Assembly (NCBI RefSeq): GCF_001667885.1
Contig: NZ_LZJW01000164.1
Coordinates: 1-64,000, forward strand
Direction: 5' to 3'
DNA length: 64,000 nucleotides
Origin: Mycobacterium scrofulaceum
GTDB lineage: Bacteria > Actinomycetota > Actinomycetes > Mycobacteriales > Mycobacteriaceae
Position 1 is the stretch's first letter. Every line of letters starts with the position of its first letter. Below the pieces are notes generated by a model. That model had not been told where the DNA came from. It searched no databases and was given only the letters and a program-made list of their open reading frames with translations. The position numbers were made by a program, and so were the translations under genes. This document shows positions 16,890-25,670 of the stretch, one piece after another.

Positions 16890-17932
16890 CGGACACGCTC
16901 CTTCAATCCGTAGAGCTCGCTGGCGTTCCGCCACAGCACCTTGTCGCGTTGCGCGGCATCGAGGCCCTCGGCAATGCCCTCGGGTGGCGACGTGGACCAA
17001 TGCGGGTACGCCGACCCGTACATCAGCAGGTCGGACTTGCCGGTGAACTCCATCCAGCGCTGCGCGTCGGCGGCGTCGGTCGGCCCGTCGAACGCCGAGG
17101 AGCAGAACCGGACGTGGTCGGGTAGGTATTCGCTCGGGTAGCGGTCCACCCAGGGGGTCTGATCCCGCATCGAAACCCAGAAGGTGTCGAGGCGCCAGAT
17201 CAATGGCGTGAGGATGTCGTAACCGCCGTCGGCGAAGACGAACTTGAGGCCGGGGTGCCTGCCGAACATGCCCTCGACGATGAGCGTGGCCAGGTGCACG
17301 AAGTAGTTCAGCGGCATGAATGCGGCATATCCCGGATAGGTGTGGGCGTGGCCGGCGAAGGTGGGCGGATAGTCGACGCCGTTGCCGCCGTTGATGTGTA
17401 CCGCCACCGGCAGTCCATGGGCGGCGGCGGCCTCCCAGATCGGCTCGAACATCGGCTTGCCGTAGGGTTCCCGTGACTGCATCGGGACGCCGATCTGCAC
17501 CAGCTTGGGGTGGTCGGCCAGCCGCTCGATCTCGGCGACGGCCCCCTTGGGGTCTTCCGGGTTGACGCGGATGGTGCCCCGGAACCGATCGGCCGAGTCG
17601 GGCTCGAGCCAGCGGTCGAGCAACCAATCGTTGACCGCCGCGCAGATACGGCTGTTGAGCAGGTAGTCGGCGATGTTGCCGCGGGTCAACGGGTTGAGGA
17701 TGGCGTACTCGACACCGCGGGTGAACAGGTGCCGGCTGACCGTCTCCGGATCCGATCCCGGATAGTGCTCCCCGTACAGGTCTTGCCGGTAGTCGCCGCC
17801 GGGCGCTTGGTACCACTGCTGTTCGACGTCAGGAATCGACCGCAACTGGTGGGCGGGCGGTAGATAGCGCCGTATCTCCGCGTTGTAGCGGAAATGCGGT
17901 TGCACATTGGCGTCAATGATCATGTGATTCAT
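16886..17932 (-). CDS. Amidohydrolase_2 paralogue with altered metal-binding residues
   Basis: 348 residues, related to the adjacent 15741 protein. The N-terminal motif is IIDANVQPHF where relatives have DxDxHP, and the C-terminal one is YGSAYPHWS where relatives have SxDYPHWS: two metal-ligand positions (His, Asp) are Gln and Ala. Other parts (VAVHINGG, FADGGYD, RHPGLKF) are kept. A degenerate, possibly structural or regulatory, subunit of the pair is likely. The ATG at 17932 overlaps the stop of the Rieske ferredoxin gene (ATGA), and its own stop overlaps the next ATG. Confidence 0.88.
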   Translation of the reverse strand: MNHMIIDANVQPHFRYNAEIRRYLPPAHQLRSIPDVEQQWYQAPGGDYRQDLYGEHYPGSDPETVSRHLFTRGVEYAILNPLTRGNIADYLLNSRICAAVNDWLLDRWLEPDSADRFRGTIRVNPEDPKGAVAEIERLADHPKLVQIGVPMQSREPYGKPMFEPIWEAAAAHGLPVAVHINGGNGVDYPPTFAGHAHTYPGYAAFMPLNYFVHLATLIVEGMFGRHPGLKFVFADGGYDILTPLIWRLDTFWVSMRDQTPWVDRYPSEYLPDHVRFCSSAFDGPTDAADAQRWMEFTGKSDLLMYGSAYPHWSTSPPEGIAEGLDAAQRDKVLWRNASELYGLKERVR

Positions 17933-18312
17933 GCGGTCAAGAACACCTCCCCATCCGTGACGTCGACCGGGTAGGTGCGGACGCGGCGCGAGGGGTCGGC
18001 GAGGTTTTGCCCGGTCGTGATGTCGAATTCCCAATTGTGCCAAGGGCATCGGACGATTTGACCGTCGCGGACGCGGCGCAGCCCGCCGGGTTCGTCTGGG
18101 GCGAACTCGTTGGTGCCACCGATCAGGCCCAGGCACAGCGGGGCGCCCTCGTGGGAGCAGTAGTTGACGATCGCGTAAAGCTGGCCGCGCACGTTGTACA
18201 CGCCGACACCGAATTTGCCGACGTCGACCAACTTCATCTCGCCGGGCGGCAGCTCGTCCAGCGCGCCTACGAATCGCCGCTCTGGCATTTCCATCACCGC
18301 CTTCGACGCCAC
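17929..18312 (-). CDS. Rieske [2Fe-2S] ferredoxin
   Basis: 127 residues from GTG 18312; an ATG at 18294 with GAAGG five bases ahead is an equally good start. The cluster motif is CSHEG...CPWHNWEF, a stand-alone NirD/BphF-type Rieske fold with an insertion between the two halves. It would carry electrons to an oxygenase; the divergent P450 at 18439 or the Rieske oxygenases are candidates. First gene of a translationally coupled trio with two amidohydrolases. Confidence 0.9.
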   Translation of the reverse strand: MASKAVMEMPERRFVGALDELPPGEMKLVDVGKFGVGVYNVRGQLYAIVNYCSHEGAPLCLGLIGGTNEFAPDEPGGLRRVRDGQIVRCPWHNWEFDITTGQNLADPSRRVRTYPVDVTDGEVFLTA

Positions 18313-18322
18313 GCAGCATCAA

Positions 18323-18341
18323 TACTGTGCCCGTTACGGTA
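18323..18341. promoter_or_regulatory. 19-bp palindromic operator, site 1
   Basis: TACTGTGCCCGTTACGGTA fits the local consensus TACTGTA-N5-TNACRGTA. It lies between the divergent Rieske ferredoxin and P450/ADH operons, 10 bases before the ferredoxin start. TACTGT also resembles a -10 hexamer (TAnnnT), so binding would block RNA polymerase. Confidence 0.65.
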
Positions 18342-18438
18342 ACCACGACAAGCCCGTTGGGCTTACTTGCTATTTATACTATGATAGCGATATTCCCAGC
18401 GAACCAATCCGCTTACCGGCTGCTCAGGAGGAGCGCTG

Positions 18439-19665
18439 ATGACGCTCAGCACCGACCCCGCCAACCAGCCCGTCACACTCGACTTCACCGGCGAAACCAG
18501 CCCCTACCCGTTCTTCGAGTACATGCGGCGCACGGACCCGGTCTGGCACGGCGCCCTGGCGGACCACTCGCAGATGCCGGAAGAGCTGCGGCCGAAAGAC
18601 GAGTGGGTGCTGTTCGGTTATGACCCCCTGTTCCAGGCGTTCCGCGACGACCGGATCTTCAGCTCTCACAAGTACGACGAGACGATCGGCTTGGTGATGG
18701 GCCACACCATCCTGGCGATGGGCGGTAAGGAACACCACGATCACCGCAACCTGGTTGCCAAGGCCTTCCGCGCCACGGCGCTGGAACGCTGGGAGCCGTC
18801 GGTCATCGGACCGGTGTGCGATCAACTGGTCGACGAAATCAAGAACGACGGACAGGCGGACCTCGTCAAGGCGGTGACGTTCGAGTTCCCAACCCGGATC
18901 ATCTCCACGCTCCTCGGCCTGCCCCCCGAGGATCTCGACCTTTTCCGACGGTTGTCCCTCGACCTGATTTCCATCCCGACCGACATCGTTGCCGGGCTCA
19001 ACGCCGCAGCGGAGTTGCACGGCTACTTCCTCGATCAGGTCGAGCAGCGGCGGCGCAAGCGCACCGATGACATCATCGGCGACCTGGTGGCCGCCGAGAT
19101 CGACGGCGAGAAGCTGTCCGACGAGGCCATCATCGCGTTCCTGCGCCTCCTGCTGCCCGCCGGGCTGGAGACCACCTACCGTTCCTCGGGCAACCTGCTC
19201 TACCTGCTGCTGACCCATCCGGAGCAGTTGGCGCTCGTCTACCGGGACCGGTCGCTGATCCCGATGGCCATCGAGGAGGGCCTGCGCTATGAAACCCCGC
19301 TGACCATGGTCATGCGCACCACGACAGAAGAGGTCGAAATCGGCGGCAAGACTATCCCGGCCGACGCGCAGATCGACATGTGCATAGGCTCGGCCAACCG
19401 CGACGAAAGCCGTTGGACCGATCCGAATACCTTCGACATCCGCCGGCCGCGCCAGGCACACATCGCATTCGCCGGCGGTATCCACATGTGCCTCGGCATG
19501 CATCTGGCCCGCCTCGAGACGCAGGTCATGCTGAACAGCCTGTTCGACCGCGTCAAGGATCTGGCCTTCGTGGCCGATGACGGGACCGGCGAGGAGTCCA
19601 AGATCGTCGGGCTCACCTTCCGCTCCCCCAACAAGCTTCCGGTCACCTTCTCCCCGGTCGCATGA
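18439..19665 (+). CDS. Cytochrome P450
   Basis: 408 residues. Haem-thiolate monooxygenase: the haem loop FAGGIHMCLGMHLARLE has its Cys near residue 351; I-helix is LLPAGLETTYRSS with Glu before the Thr; ExxR appears in EEGLRYET. An NAD(P)H-ferredoxin system must feed it. It is strongly similar to the P450 at 45536 (same DIIGDLV-AEIDGEKLSDEAI and GNLLYLLLTHP segments), so the two are paralogues. Its stop overlaps the alcohol dehydrogenase start, suggesting the alcohol it makes is oxidised next. Confidence 0.94.
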   Translation: MTLSTDPANQPVTLDFTGETSPYPFFEYMRRTDPVWHGALADHSQMPEELRPKDEWVLFGYDPLFQAFRDDRIFSSHKYDETIGLVMGHTILAMGGKEHHDHRNLVAKAFRATALERWEPSVIGPVCDQLVDEIKNDGQADLVKAVTFEFPTRIISTLLGLPPEDLDLFRRLSLDLISIPTDIVAGLNAAAELHGYFLDQVEQRRRKRTDDIIGDLVAAEIDGEKLSDEAIIAFLRLLLPAGLETTYRSSGNLLYLLLTHPEQLALVYRDRSLIPMAIEEGLRYETPLTMVMRTTTEEVEIGGKTIPADAQIDMCIGSANRDESRWTDPNTFDIRRPRQAHIAFAGGIHMCLGMHLARLETQVMLNSLFDRVKDLAFVADDGTGEESKIVGLTFRSPNKLPVTFSPVA

Positions 19666-20819
19666 GAAGCCGCGCGGCGATCCTGCACGACGTCGGCGGC
19701 CCGTGGTCCGTCGAGGAATTCGAGCTCGACGCGCCTCGGGCGGGGGAAGTTCTGGTCGAGATGGCCGCCGCCGGCCTGTGCCATTCCGACGACCACATCC
19801 TCAAGGGCGACATGGCGGCGCCGAACGAGACGCTGCGGAAGCTCGGGCTGCCGACCATGTTCCCGACCATCGGCGGTCACGAGGGCTCGGGCATCGTGCG
19901 GGAAGTCGGCGACGGTGTCACCGAATTCGAGCCCGGCGATCACGTCGTGATGTCGTTCGTCGCGGTGTGTGGGCAGTGCCGCTGGTGCGCCAGCGGTATG
20001 GAGTACATCTGCGACATGGGGGCCAGCGTCATGACGCCCGGCATGCCGACCGACGGCACCTTCCGCCACCACACCGCCGAGGGCAAGCCGTTGGGTCACA
20101 TCGCCAAAGTGGGTGCGTTCGCCAAACACACTGTCGTGTCAACGAATTCGCTGGTGAAGATCGAGCCACATCTGCCGCTTGCGCCCAGCGCCCTGTTGTC
20201 CTGTGCGATCCCGACCGGTTTCGGCTCGGTCGCCAACCGCTCCAACATGCGGGTGGGCGATACCGTGGTCGTGATCGGGGTTGGCGGCATCGGCACCGGC
20301 GCGGTCCAGGGCGCCCGGGTCGGCGGCGCCGCGCAGATCGTCGCGGTGGATCCCGTTGATTTCAAGCAGAAGTCGGCTCTGCAGTTCGGTGCAACCCACA
20401 CCGCCGCGACGGCGGAAGAGGCGCTGGACCTGGTGCGTGAGTTGACCTATGGCGTGATGGCCGATGCGGTCGTGGTTTCGCCGTCGCTGATCACACCGGG
20501 GGATGTACGCGACGCGGTGAAGCTCACCCGCAAGGGCGGAACCTGTGTGCTCACGGGGATGACCTCGCAGTTGACCGCGTCAGTCAAGATCGATCTGCAG
20601 GACTTCATCCTGATGAACAAGACGCTGGCCGGCACCGTGTTCGGCTCCTGCAACCCGAGGGCCGACGTCTTCCGGCTGGCCCGGCTCTACCAGACCGGGC
20701 AGCTCCAGCTCGACGAGATGATCACCCGGCGCTATCGCCTCGACGAAATCAACGACGCCTACGACGATCTCCGGAACGGAAAGATCGTCAGGGGCATCAT
20801 CGATTACGGGATCGAGTGA
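19662..20819 (+). CDS. NDMA-dependent-type zinc alcohol dehydrogenase
   Basis: 385 residues of the zinc MDR family. Catalytic zinc motifs LCHSDDH and GGHEGSG, structural-zinc cysteines in CGQCRWCASGMEYIC, and the NAD site VIGVGGIGTGAVQGA. The pattern matches the Rxyl_3153 (NDMA-dependent) family, whose tightly bound NADH is thought to be reoxidised by mycofactocin; that link is known for the family, not shown here. The ATG overlaps the P450 stop (ATGA), so P450 and ADH are co-translated and probably act in sequence. Confidence 0.92.
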   Translation: MRSRAAILHDVGGPWSVEEFELDAPRAGEVLVEMAAAGLCHSDDHILKGDMAAPNETLRKLGLPTMFPTIGGHEGSGIVREVGDGVTEFEPGDHVVMSFVAVCGQCRWCASGMEYICDMGASVMTPGMPTDGTFRHHTAEGKPLGHIAKVGAFAKHTVVSTNSLVKIEPHLPLAPSALLSCAIPTGFGSVANRSNMRVGDTVVVIGVGGIGTGAVQGARVGGAAQIVAVDPVDFKQKSALQFGATHTAATAEEALDLVRELTYGVMADAVVVSPSLITPGDVRDAVKLTRKGGTCVLTGMTSQLTASVKIDLQDFILMNKTLAGTVFGSCNPRADVFRLARLYQTGQLQLDEMITRRYRLDEINDAYDDLRNGKIVRGIIDYGIE

Positions 20820-20836
20820 ATCACCACCGGTCGAGG

Positions 20837-21013
20837 TCATTTGCAAGCTCGCGGCGGGTCATTCGCCTCCGCGGGTGACGTGCCCACCGGATCGATCAAC
20901 AGCAACTCGAGCACTACCGGAGTCGTTCCGTGATTGCGGCCATCGTGCACATGGGCGGGACCACTGGGCTCGATGAACGAGTCGCCGGGCCGGTAGATGC
21001 CACTAGCGTGCAG
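20837..21013 (-). pseudogene. C-terminal fragment of a cupin-domain protein
   Basis: 58 in-frame codons read YRPGDSFIEPSG, AHVHDGRNHG, then a hydrophobic strand and DPPRACK before a stop. This is the second half of a small cupin (GDxFIxPxxxxH then R-N-x-G). No N-terminal half or start lies upstream; the region beyond joins another gene remnant. A deletion remnant. Confidence 0.6.
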
Positions 21014-21031
21014 TCGTTGCCATAGTGGGCG

Positions 21032-21158
21032 CGCTACCGCGCGCCGTTCGTCAAAGCGGTTACCGAGGGCCGCGACTCGGGGGCCTTTCCCGACGGCGGA
21101 CAAATTTCGGACCGCGCTGCTGCGCCAGGTCACGCTGATGCTGGGTCGGGCCGGCTGA
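21032..21158 (+). pseudogene. Frameshifted C-terminal fragment of a TetR-like regulator
   Basis: Codons from 21032 read RYRAPFVKAVTEGRDSGAFPDGG; after a one-base shift near 21100 the frame continues FRTALLRQVTLMLGRAG and stops at 21158. This resembles the end of a TetR ligand domain. It overlaps the 3' end of the opposite-strand SDR by 29 bases. Together with the cupin fragment it fills the 310-bp gap after the ADH gene and marks a deletion scar. Confidence 0.5.
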
Positions 21159-21882
21159 GCCTGCGCAATCGCTGCACTTGGCCGTAGGCGTCGATCGGGC
21201 TGTGCAGGCCCAGACCACCGTCGGCGTGCACGACCTGACCGGTCACCCAAGGCAATTCGAGCACACCGACGATGGCCCCGGCCACGTCCGTGGCAGCTCC
21301 CAGCCCGCCCAGGGCCGTGCGTTCGGACATGCCCTCGACCCAGCCGGGCAGTTGTTCGGGGTTGGGCAGCATCGGGGTTCGGGTGACGCCGGGCCCCACC
21401 GCGTTGACCCGGATGCCGTGGGCACCCCACTCCACTGCTGCGACCTTCACCAGCATGTCCACCCCAGCTTTCGACACGCAGTACGCGCCCATATCGCGAT
21501 CGGCGATCGTCCCGCTGATGCTGGAGACCGCGACCAGAGAACCGCCCCCTCCCCCGTCGATCATGACTCGGGCGGCCGCCCGAAGCGTCAGCCAGGTACC
21601 GGTGAGGTTGACTTCCAGCACTCGTCGCCAGTCGGCGGGCGACTGCTCGGTGAGCAAGCCCGACGCACCGATTCCCGCGCACGTCACCACCCGCGTCGGC
21701 ACGCCGTGCTCGCGCACGGTTTGGTCCATCGCCGCCGTCACCGCATCCGAATCGCTGACATCGCAAGCGATGTCGGCATCGGCGAGATCCCACACCACGA
21801 CGTCGTGGCCCGCGGCGCGTAACCGAGCAGCCACTTCGGATCCGATTCCGGACGCCCCGCCGGTCACCAGGGCGGTGCTCAT
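21130..21882 (-). CDS. Short-chain dehydrogenase/reductase (SDR)
   Basis: 250 residues, classical SDR. TGGASGIG cofactor loop (residues 8-15), NAG replaced by CAG, catalytic Ser in SSISG and YCVSK as the YxxxK pair; VGPGVTRTPM and VHADGGLG near the end. NAD(P)-dependent oxidation of a secondary alcohol or reduction of a ketone. The ATG at 21882 overlaps the stop of the VOC gene (ATGA). The last ~10 residues (RLRRLSRPDPASA) overlap the TetR remnant and may be an extended tail created by the deletion. Confidence 0.92.
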   Translation of the reverse strand: MSTALVTGGASGIGSEVAARLRAAGHDVVVWDLADADIACDVSDSDAVTAAMDQTVREHGVPTRVVTCAGIGASGLLTEQSPADWRRVLEVNLTGTWLTLRAAARVMIDGGGGGSLVAVSSISGTIADRDMGAYCVSKAGVDMLVKVAAVEWGAHGIRVNAVGPGVTRTPMLPNPEQLPGWVEGMSERTALGGLGAATDVAGAIVGVLELPWVTGQVVHADGGLGLHSPIDAYGQVQRLRRLSRPDPASA

Positions 21883-22319
21883 TTCGCGCGCCCGATCAGC
21901 TCGACAAGTACGCCGTCCGGCGCTTCGATCACCGCCATCGCGACGGTCCTTCCGTCCGGGGCCACGACGTCGATGCGCCGCACGCCGTCGGTGAAACCCA
22001 ATGCGGCCAAAGCGGCGAGCGTCTCGTCGACTTCACGCTGCAGTGAGAGCAACATGAACCCGTGCCGTAACGCGGTCGAGTCCGGCAGTGCCTCAAGGGC
22101 ACCGGCCAACTCCACCAGTTCGACAAACCCGCTGCCCGATGTCTGCGGATCGCCGAGAAATACCGATCGCAGCCGATCACTCCCGGCGCCGAACAGTTCT
22201 CGCCAATCGCCGACGAAGTCGTAATCCATCAACTGGCTCAGTCCCAGGCCGTCGCACCAGAATCGAAGCGACCGTTCGACATCGGAGGTGCAAATTGCCG
22301 AATGGTGCACACCTAACAT
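21879..22319 (-). CDS. VOC (glyoxalase/dioxygenase) superfamily protein
   Basis: 146 residues. Two beta-alpha-beta-beta-beta modules start at VHHSAICTSDVERSLRFW (metal His) and HGFMLLSLQ, ending with APDGVLVELIG, which carries the last metal Glu. Members include methylmalonyl-CoA epimerases, extradiol dioxygenases and glyoxalases; the precise reaction cannot be read. Translationally coupled to the SDR. Confidence 0.85.
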   Translation of the reverse strand: MLGVHHSAICTSDVERSLRFWCDGLGLSQLMDYDFVGDWRELFGAGSDRLRSVFLGDPQTSGSGFVELVELAGALEALPDSTALRHGFMLLSLQREVDETLAALAALGFTDGVRRIDVVAPDGRTVAMAVIEAPDGVLVELIGRAK

Positions 22320-22387
22320 GGGCTTCCTCTCGATCGCGGAGCTTGCCCACCATCATGCAACGTCGATCGTCGACGCGGAACGTCTGA

Positions 22388-24292
22388 CTACATCTTGATC
22401 GCAGGGATGAGCCTGCTGAGATTCCAGACCCGGTCTCTTCGCGCGCACAGACAGGAGATCGCCAGTGCGGCAGCCGTTATCCCGACCAGCACGATGATCG
22501 CCTGCCATAGTCGGGCGTCGATGCCGCCGAGTATGAGCTGGCGGAGCCCGTTGACGCCGTAGGTCATCGGGTCGAAGCGGTGCAGGACCTGGAAAGGCCG
22601 TGACGTGGTTTCCACGGGATACATTCCGCCCGCGCTGACCAGCTGCAACATGAGCAGGGCCATGATCAGCACCCGACCCACCGCCGGACCGACCAGCGCG
22701 TTGATCGCCTGCGTCGCGGCCACGAAGGCGCCGGAGATCAGCATCATGAACCCCAGCATCGCGGCCGGATGCACGGCGTGCACACCGAGGGCGAACCGGA
22801 CCACGCAGTAGAGAATGATCGCTTGGAAGACCGCGATCGCGGCGGCAGGCAGGTAGCTCGCGAGCACCACGCGAATCGCCAGGACTTCCGCGGCGATCGC
22901 GCGACTCTGCAAGGGCCGCAACACCATCCACAGCACCAAGGCACCGAAGAACAAGGCGAGCGTGAGGAAGAACGGCGCCATCCCGGTGCCGAAGTTGGGC
23001 GCGGCGTTCTCATGCGAGGCCTCGAGTTGCACCGGACCACCGATGGTGTCGGCGACCGCATCCTTTTGCTGGGTGGTCCAGTTCGGCACCTGCCTGGCTC
23101 CGTCGGCGAGTTTGGTCGCCAGCTCGGCCGATCCCGTCTTGAGTTGTCGTGCCCCGTCGTCGAGTTTGGCGATGCCGCCGGCCAATTCGGCGTTGCCGGT
23201 GGCAACCTGCTGTGCTCCGTCGCGCAGCTGGGTGAGCTTGTTCGTCAGGTCTTGCCCCTTGCTGCCGACCTGGTCGAGCGCCGACCCAAGTGGACTACCC
23301 GGGTTACGCAACCCCGATGTCAAGGCGATCGCCGCATTCTGCGCATCGGTGAGCTGCTGACGGATCTGGGGCGTGAACTGGTGACCCCGGAGCTGATCCT
23401 GGATGCCGCGCAGGTTGTTCGCCAGCGGATCCTGTCGCGCGGAGAGCTGATCGATCACCGATGAAAGGGAGTTTGCGGCGGCATCCTGCGCCGAGGCGAT
23501 TGCGCCGATCTGGTCATTGGCCTGCTGAAGCGCCGTTGCGCCCTGTTGGAGTTGTTGCGTGCTGCCGCCGATTTGCGACACCGCCTTGGCCACGGCGAGC
23601 AGCGGGTCGGTGGCGCGGTCGATTCCGTCTGACAGTTGCTTGGCGCCGGCGGCAAGTGTTGCCGAGCCGGACCGGGCGGTGTCCAGACCGGTCACCAGCT
23701 GTCCGGCACCGTCGTCGAGTTGAGCGGCCCCGTCGGCGGCCTGCTTGATACCCGATCCCGACGAAACCACGATCGACAGCACCTGATTGACGGCTTGCCC
23801 CGAGATCCGGCTGGACACGGCGTTGAGGACCTGGCCGATGGCGGTGCGACCGATGCTCGTCGAGATGTAGTTGTTGGCGTCGTTGTAGACGGCGATCAGG
23901 TTGGCCTTCTTGGGTTGTCCGGTCACCGGTGATGCGATTGCCGCGCTGAAGTCGGGCGGCAACTCGACCATGAAGTAGTACTTGCCGTGGTCGACTCCGT
24001 TGCGCGCTTCAGCCAAGTCCACGACGTGCCAGTCCAACCCGCCGTCCGCGGTGAGGCTCTTGGCGATCTCCGCGCCGGCATTGAATTGCTGCCCGGACAC
24101 GACGGCGCCACGGTCGGAGTTGACCAGCGCCACCGGCATCTTGTTGGTGTGGCCGAAGGGATCCCAGAACGCCCAGAGGTACAACGCCCCGTACACCAGG
24201 GGCAGCAGCATCAGCACGACGATGGCCACGCGTGTCAGGCGGCTGCGGCCGAAGCGCTTGATCTCCGAGCCGAAGGCGAGTCCAGCCAGCAT
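22388..24292 (-). CDS. YhgE/Pip-type ABC-2 membrane protein
   Basis: 634 residues. One N-terminal membrane helix (residues ~18-42), a long extracellular region of ~370 residues with heptad-like repeats (AAQLDDGAGQL, GAKQLSDGI, IAKLDDGARQL) typical of YhgE/Pip X-domains, then five to six helices at the C-terminus. Members are exporters or phage-infection-type proteins; some export lipids. Starts 2 bases after the stop of the degenerate ABC ATPase gene, forming an operon with it and TetR 24986. Confidence 0.9.
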   Translation of the reverse strand: MLAGLAFGSEIKRFGRSRLTRVAIVVLMLLPLVYGALYLWAFWDPFGHTNKMPVALVNSDRGAVVSGQQFNAGAEIAKSLTADGGLDWHVVDLAEARNGVDHGKYYFMVELPPDFSAAIASPVTGQPKKANLIAVYNDANNYISTSIGRTAIGQVLNAVSSRISGQAVNQVLSIVVSSGSGIKQAADGAAQLDDGAGQLVTGLDTARSGSATLAAGAKQLSDGIDRATDPLLAVAKAVSQIGGSTQQLQQGATALQQANDQIGAIASAQDAAANSLSSVIDQLSARQDPLANNLRGIQDQLRGHQFTPQIRQQLTDAQNAAIALTSGLRNPGSPLGSALDQVGSKGQDLTNKLTQLRDGAQQVATGNAELAGGIAKLDDGARQLKTGSAELATKLADGARQVPNWTTQQKDAVADTIGGPVQLEASHENAAPNFGTGMAPFFLTLALFFGALVLWMVLRPLQSRAIAAEVLAIRVVLASYLPAAAIAVFQAIILYCVVRFALGVHAVHPAAMLGFMMLISGAFVAATQAINALVGPAVGRVLIMALLMLQLVSAGGMYPVETTSRPFQVLHRFDPMTYGVNGLRQLILGGIDARLWQAIIVLVGITAAALAISCLCARRDRVWNLSRLIPAIKM

Positions 24293-24294
24293 CT

Positions 24295-24972
24295 TCAGTC
24301 CTCTCCGGTCAGGATGCGGTGATCGTGTAGTTCGTGGTCCGGCGCGTCCGTACCGAGCGGGTTGGTCACCCCGACGACCACGGTGCGCCGCTTGGCGATC
24401 ACACCGAGCCTGTCGGCCGCGAGTGCCCGCCGGGAGTTGTCACGAACCTGTTCGAGGTCGCCGACCACCAAGATTGGACGCTTCGACAGCAGCGCCAACG
24501 TGATTCGCAGCAAAAACAGTTCCAGGTCCGACAACTCGACGATGTAGGTGTCGCGGGACGGCGGGGGTATTTCGCCGAATACCTCCGACAGCTCGGCCGA
24601 ACCCGATTGCGCCGGTACCGATGAATACCACGGCGCCAGCCACCGTAGTTGCTCGGCGAACACGGTTCCGACGGTCACCGATTCCTCGAGGTCGTCGATG
24701 TCTTCGAAGGCCGCGATCGAGCAGTGCCGGCGGATCGCGCGCGCGGTTGTCTCGCCGAGGACGGTCAGCGTGCCGTGGCTCGGTTTGAATCGTCCCGCGA
24801 GCGTCAGCAGCAGCGTTGTCTGACCCGGACCCCCGGGCATCTGAATGGCATGAAACCCGGGCGTCAGGGCCAGATCGACCCCCGAGAACAGCGGCCCGTG
24901 CTCACCGTCGACCCCCAGTCCGGCGGCGGTGATCACCGGTGCGATGTCGTCCGGTTCGTCTTTGGTGTCCAT
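24295..24972 (-). CDS. ABC-type ATPase homologue with degenerate nucleotide site
   Basis: 225 residues with the outline of an ABC ATPase: Walker A region MPGGPGQTTLL (near residue 50), Walker B region ILVVGDLEQ, and a signature region VELSDLELFLL instead of LSGGQ. The invariant Walker A Lys is Gln and the signature glycines are absent, so ATP hydrolysis by this chain is doubtful. It may pair with the YhgE-like protein as a regulatory or structural nucleotide-binding subunit. Short length (225) fits an ABC nucleotide domain. Confidence 0.8.
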   Translation of the reverse strand: MDTKDEPDDIAPVITAAGLGVDGEHGPLFSGVDLALTPGFHAIQMPGGPGQTTLLLTLAGRFKPSHGTLTVLGETTARAIRRHCSIAAFEDIDDLEESVTVGTVFAEQLRWLAPWYSSVPAQSGSAELSEVFGEIPPPSRDTYIVELSDLELFLLRITLALLSKRPILVVGDLEQVRDNSRRALAADRLGVIAKRRTVVVGVTNPLGTDAPDHELHDHRILTGED

Positions 24973-24985
24973 GGTGTGGCTTTCC

Positions 24986-25600
24986 CTACTCGCCGGAAAC
25001 GGGAATCGAGTCCAGCAGTGCGGTGACTAGTTGCGCGAGCAAATCGGGGTTGATGGTTCCCGGGCGTAGCACCTCTTCCATCGCGACGCCCAGGTTGAGG
25101 GTGACGACCAGCTGGGCGATATCGGTCAGCCGCCGGTCGCCCGGCACCGTGTCGGTCGATTCGACGATGTGCAGCGCCTGGTCGGCCGCGGCGCGGCGGC
25201 GCTCGATCAGGCGTTCCCGAAGCTGCGGATCGCGCTGGGCGCGCAGCCAGTACTCGACGAGCAGCACGTAGTAGTCGGAATGGTCGCGGACCGAGTCGAG
25301 GACCGACCGGCTCACCTCGCGCGCGGCCGCGGCGGTGTCACCGTCGCTGCGGTCCAGCGCTATCGCGATCTGCTCGCCGCGCTGCTCGAACTCGCGGTCG
25401 AGCAGCGCCAGGAACAGTTCGTCCTTCGACTCGAAGTTCGAGTAGACCGCGCCCTTGGTGAAGCCCGCAGCCTGACCGATCGCGTCGATGGTGGCGCCGG
25501 CGAAACCCTCGGCCGCGAACACCTTCGACGCCGCATCCAGGATCCGGTCGCGAACCTCGTCGCGAGTGGGGCGCGTTCGGCGCGGCTTGACAGGGGACAT
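24986..25600 (-). CDS. TetR family regulator of the YhgE/ABC operon
   Basis: 204 residues from the ATG at 25600 (MSPVKPRRTRPTR); a start at 25612 adds four residues. The N-terminal HTH is TIDAIGQAAGFTKGAVYSNF. First gene of a three-gene operon with the degenerate ABC protein and YhgE. A palindrome GATACT-AACG-AGTATC at 25631 upstream suggests autorepression, relieved by the exporter's substrate. Confidence 0.92.
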   Translation of the reverse strand: MSPVKPRRTRPTRDEVRDRILDAASKVFAAEGFAGATIDAIGQAAGFTKGAVYSNFESKDELFLALLDREFEQRGEQIAIALDRSDGDTAAAAREVSRSVLDSVRDHSDYYVLLVEYWLRAQRDPQLRERLIERRRAAADQALHIVESTDTVPGDRRLTDIAQLVVTLNLGVAMEEVLRPGTINPDLLAQLVTALLDSIPVSGE

Positions 25601-25630
25601 GTGCAGCAGCATACCCTTCAGTATCGGTTA

Positions 25631-25646
25631 GATACTAACGAGTATC
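25631..25646. promoter_or_regulatory. Palindromic operator before TetR 24986
   Basis: GATACT-AACG-AGTATC has perfect 6-bp arms, and a third half-site GTATC lies just left at 25621. It is 31 bases upstream of the TetR start, in the 70-bp gap after the SDR gene. It differs from the TACTGTA palindrome. Confidence 0.6.
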
Positions 25647-25670
25647 GAATATCACCCGCCCGGGGCGTCG

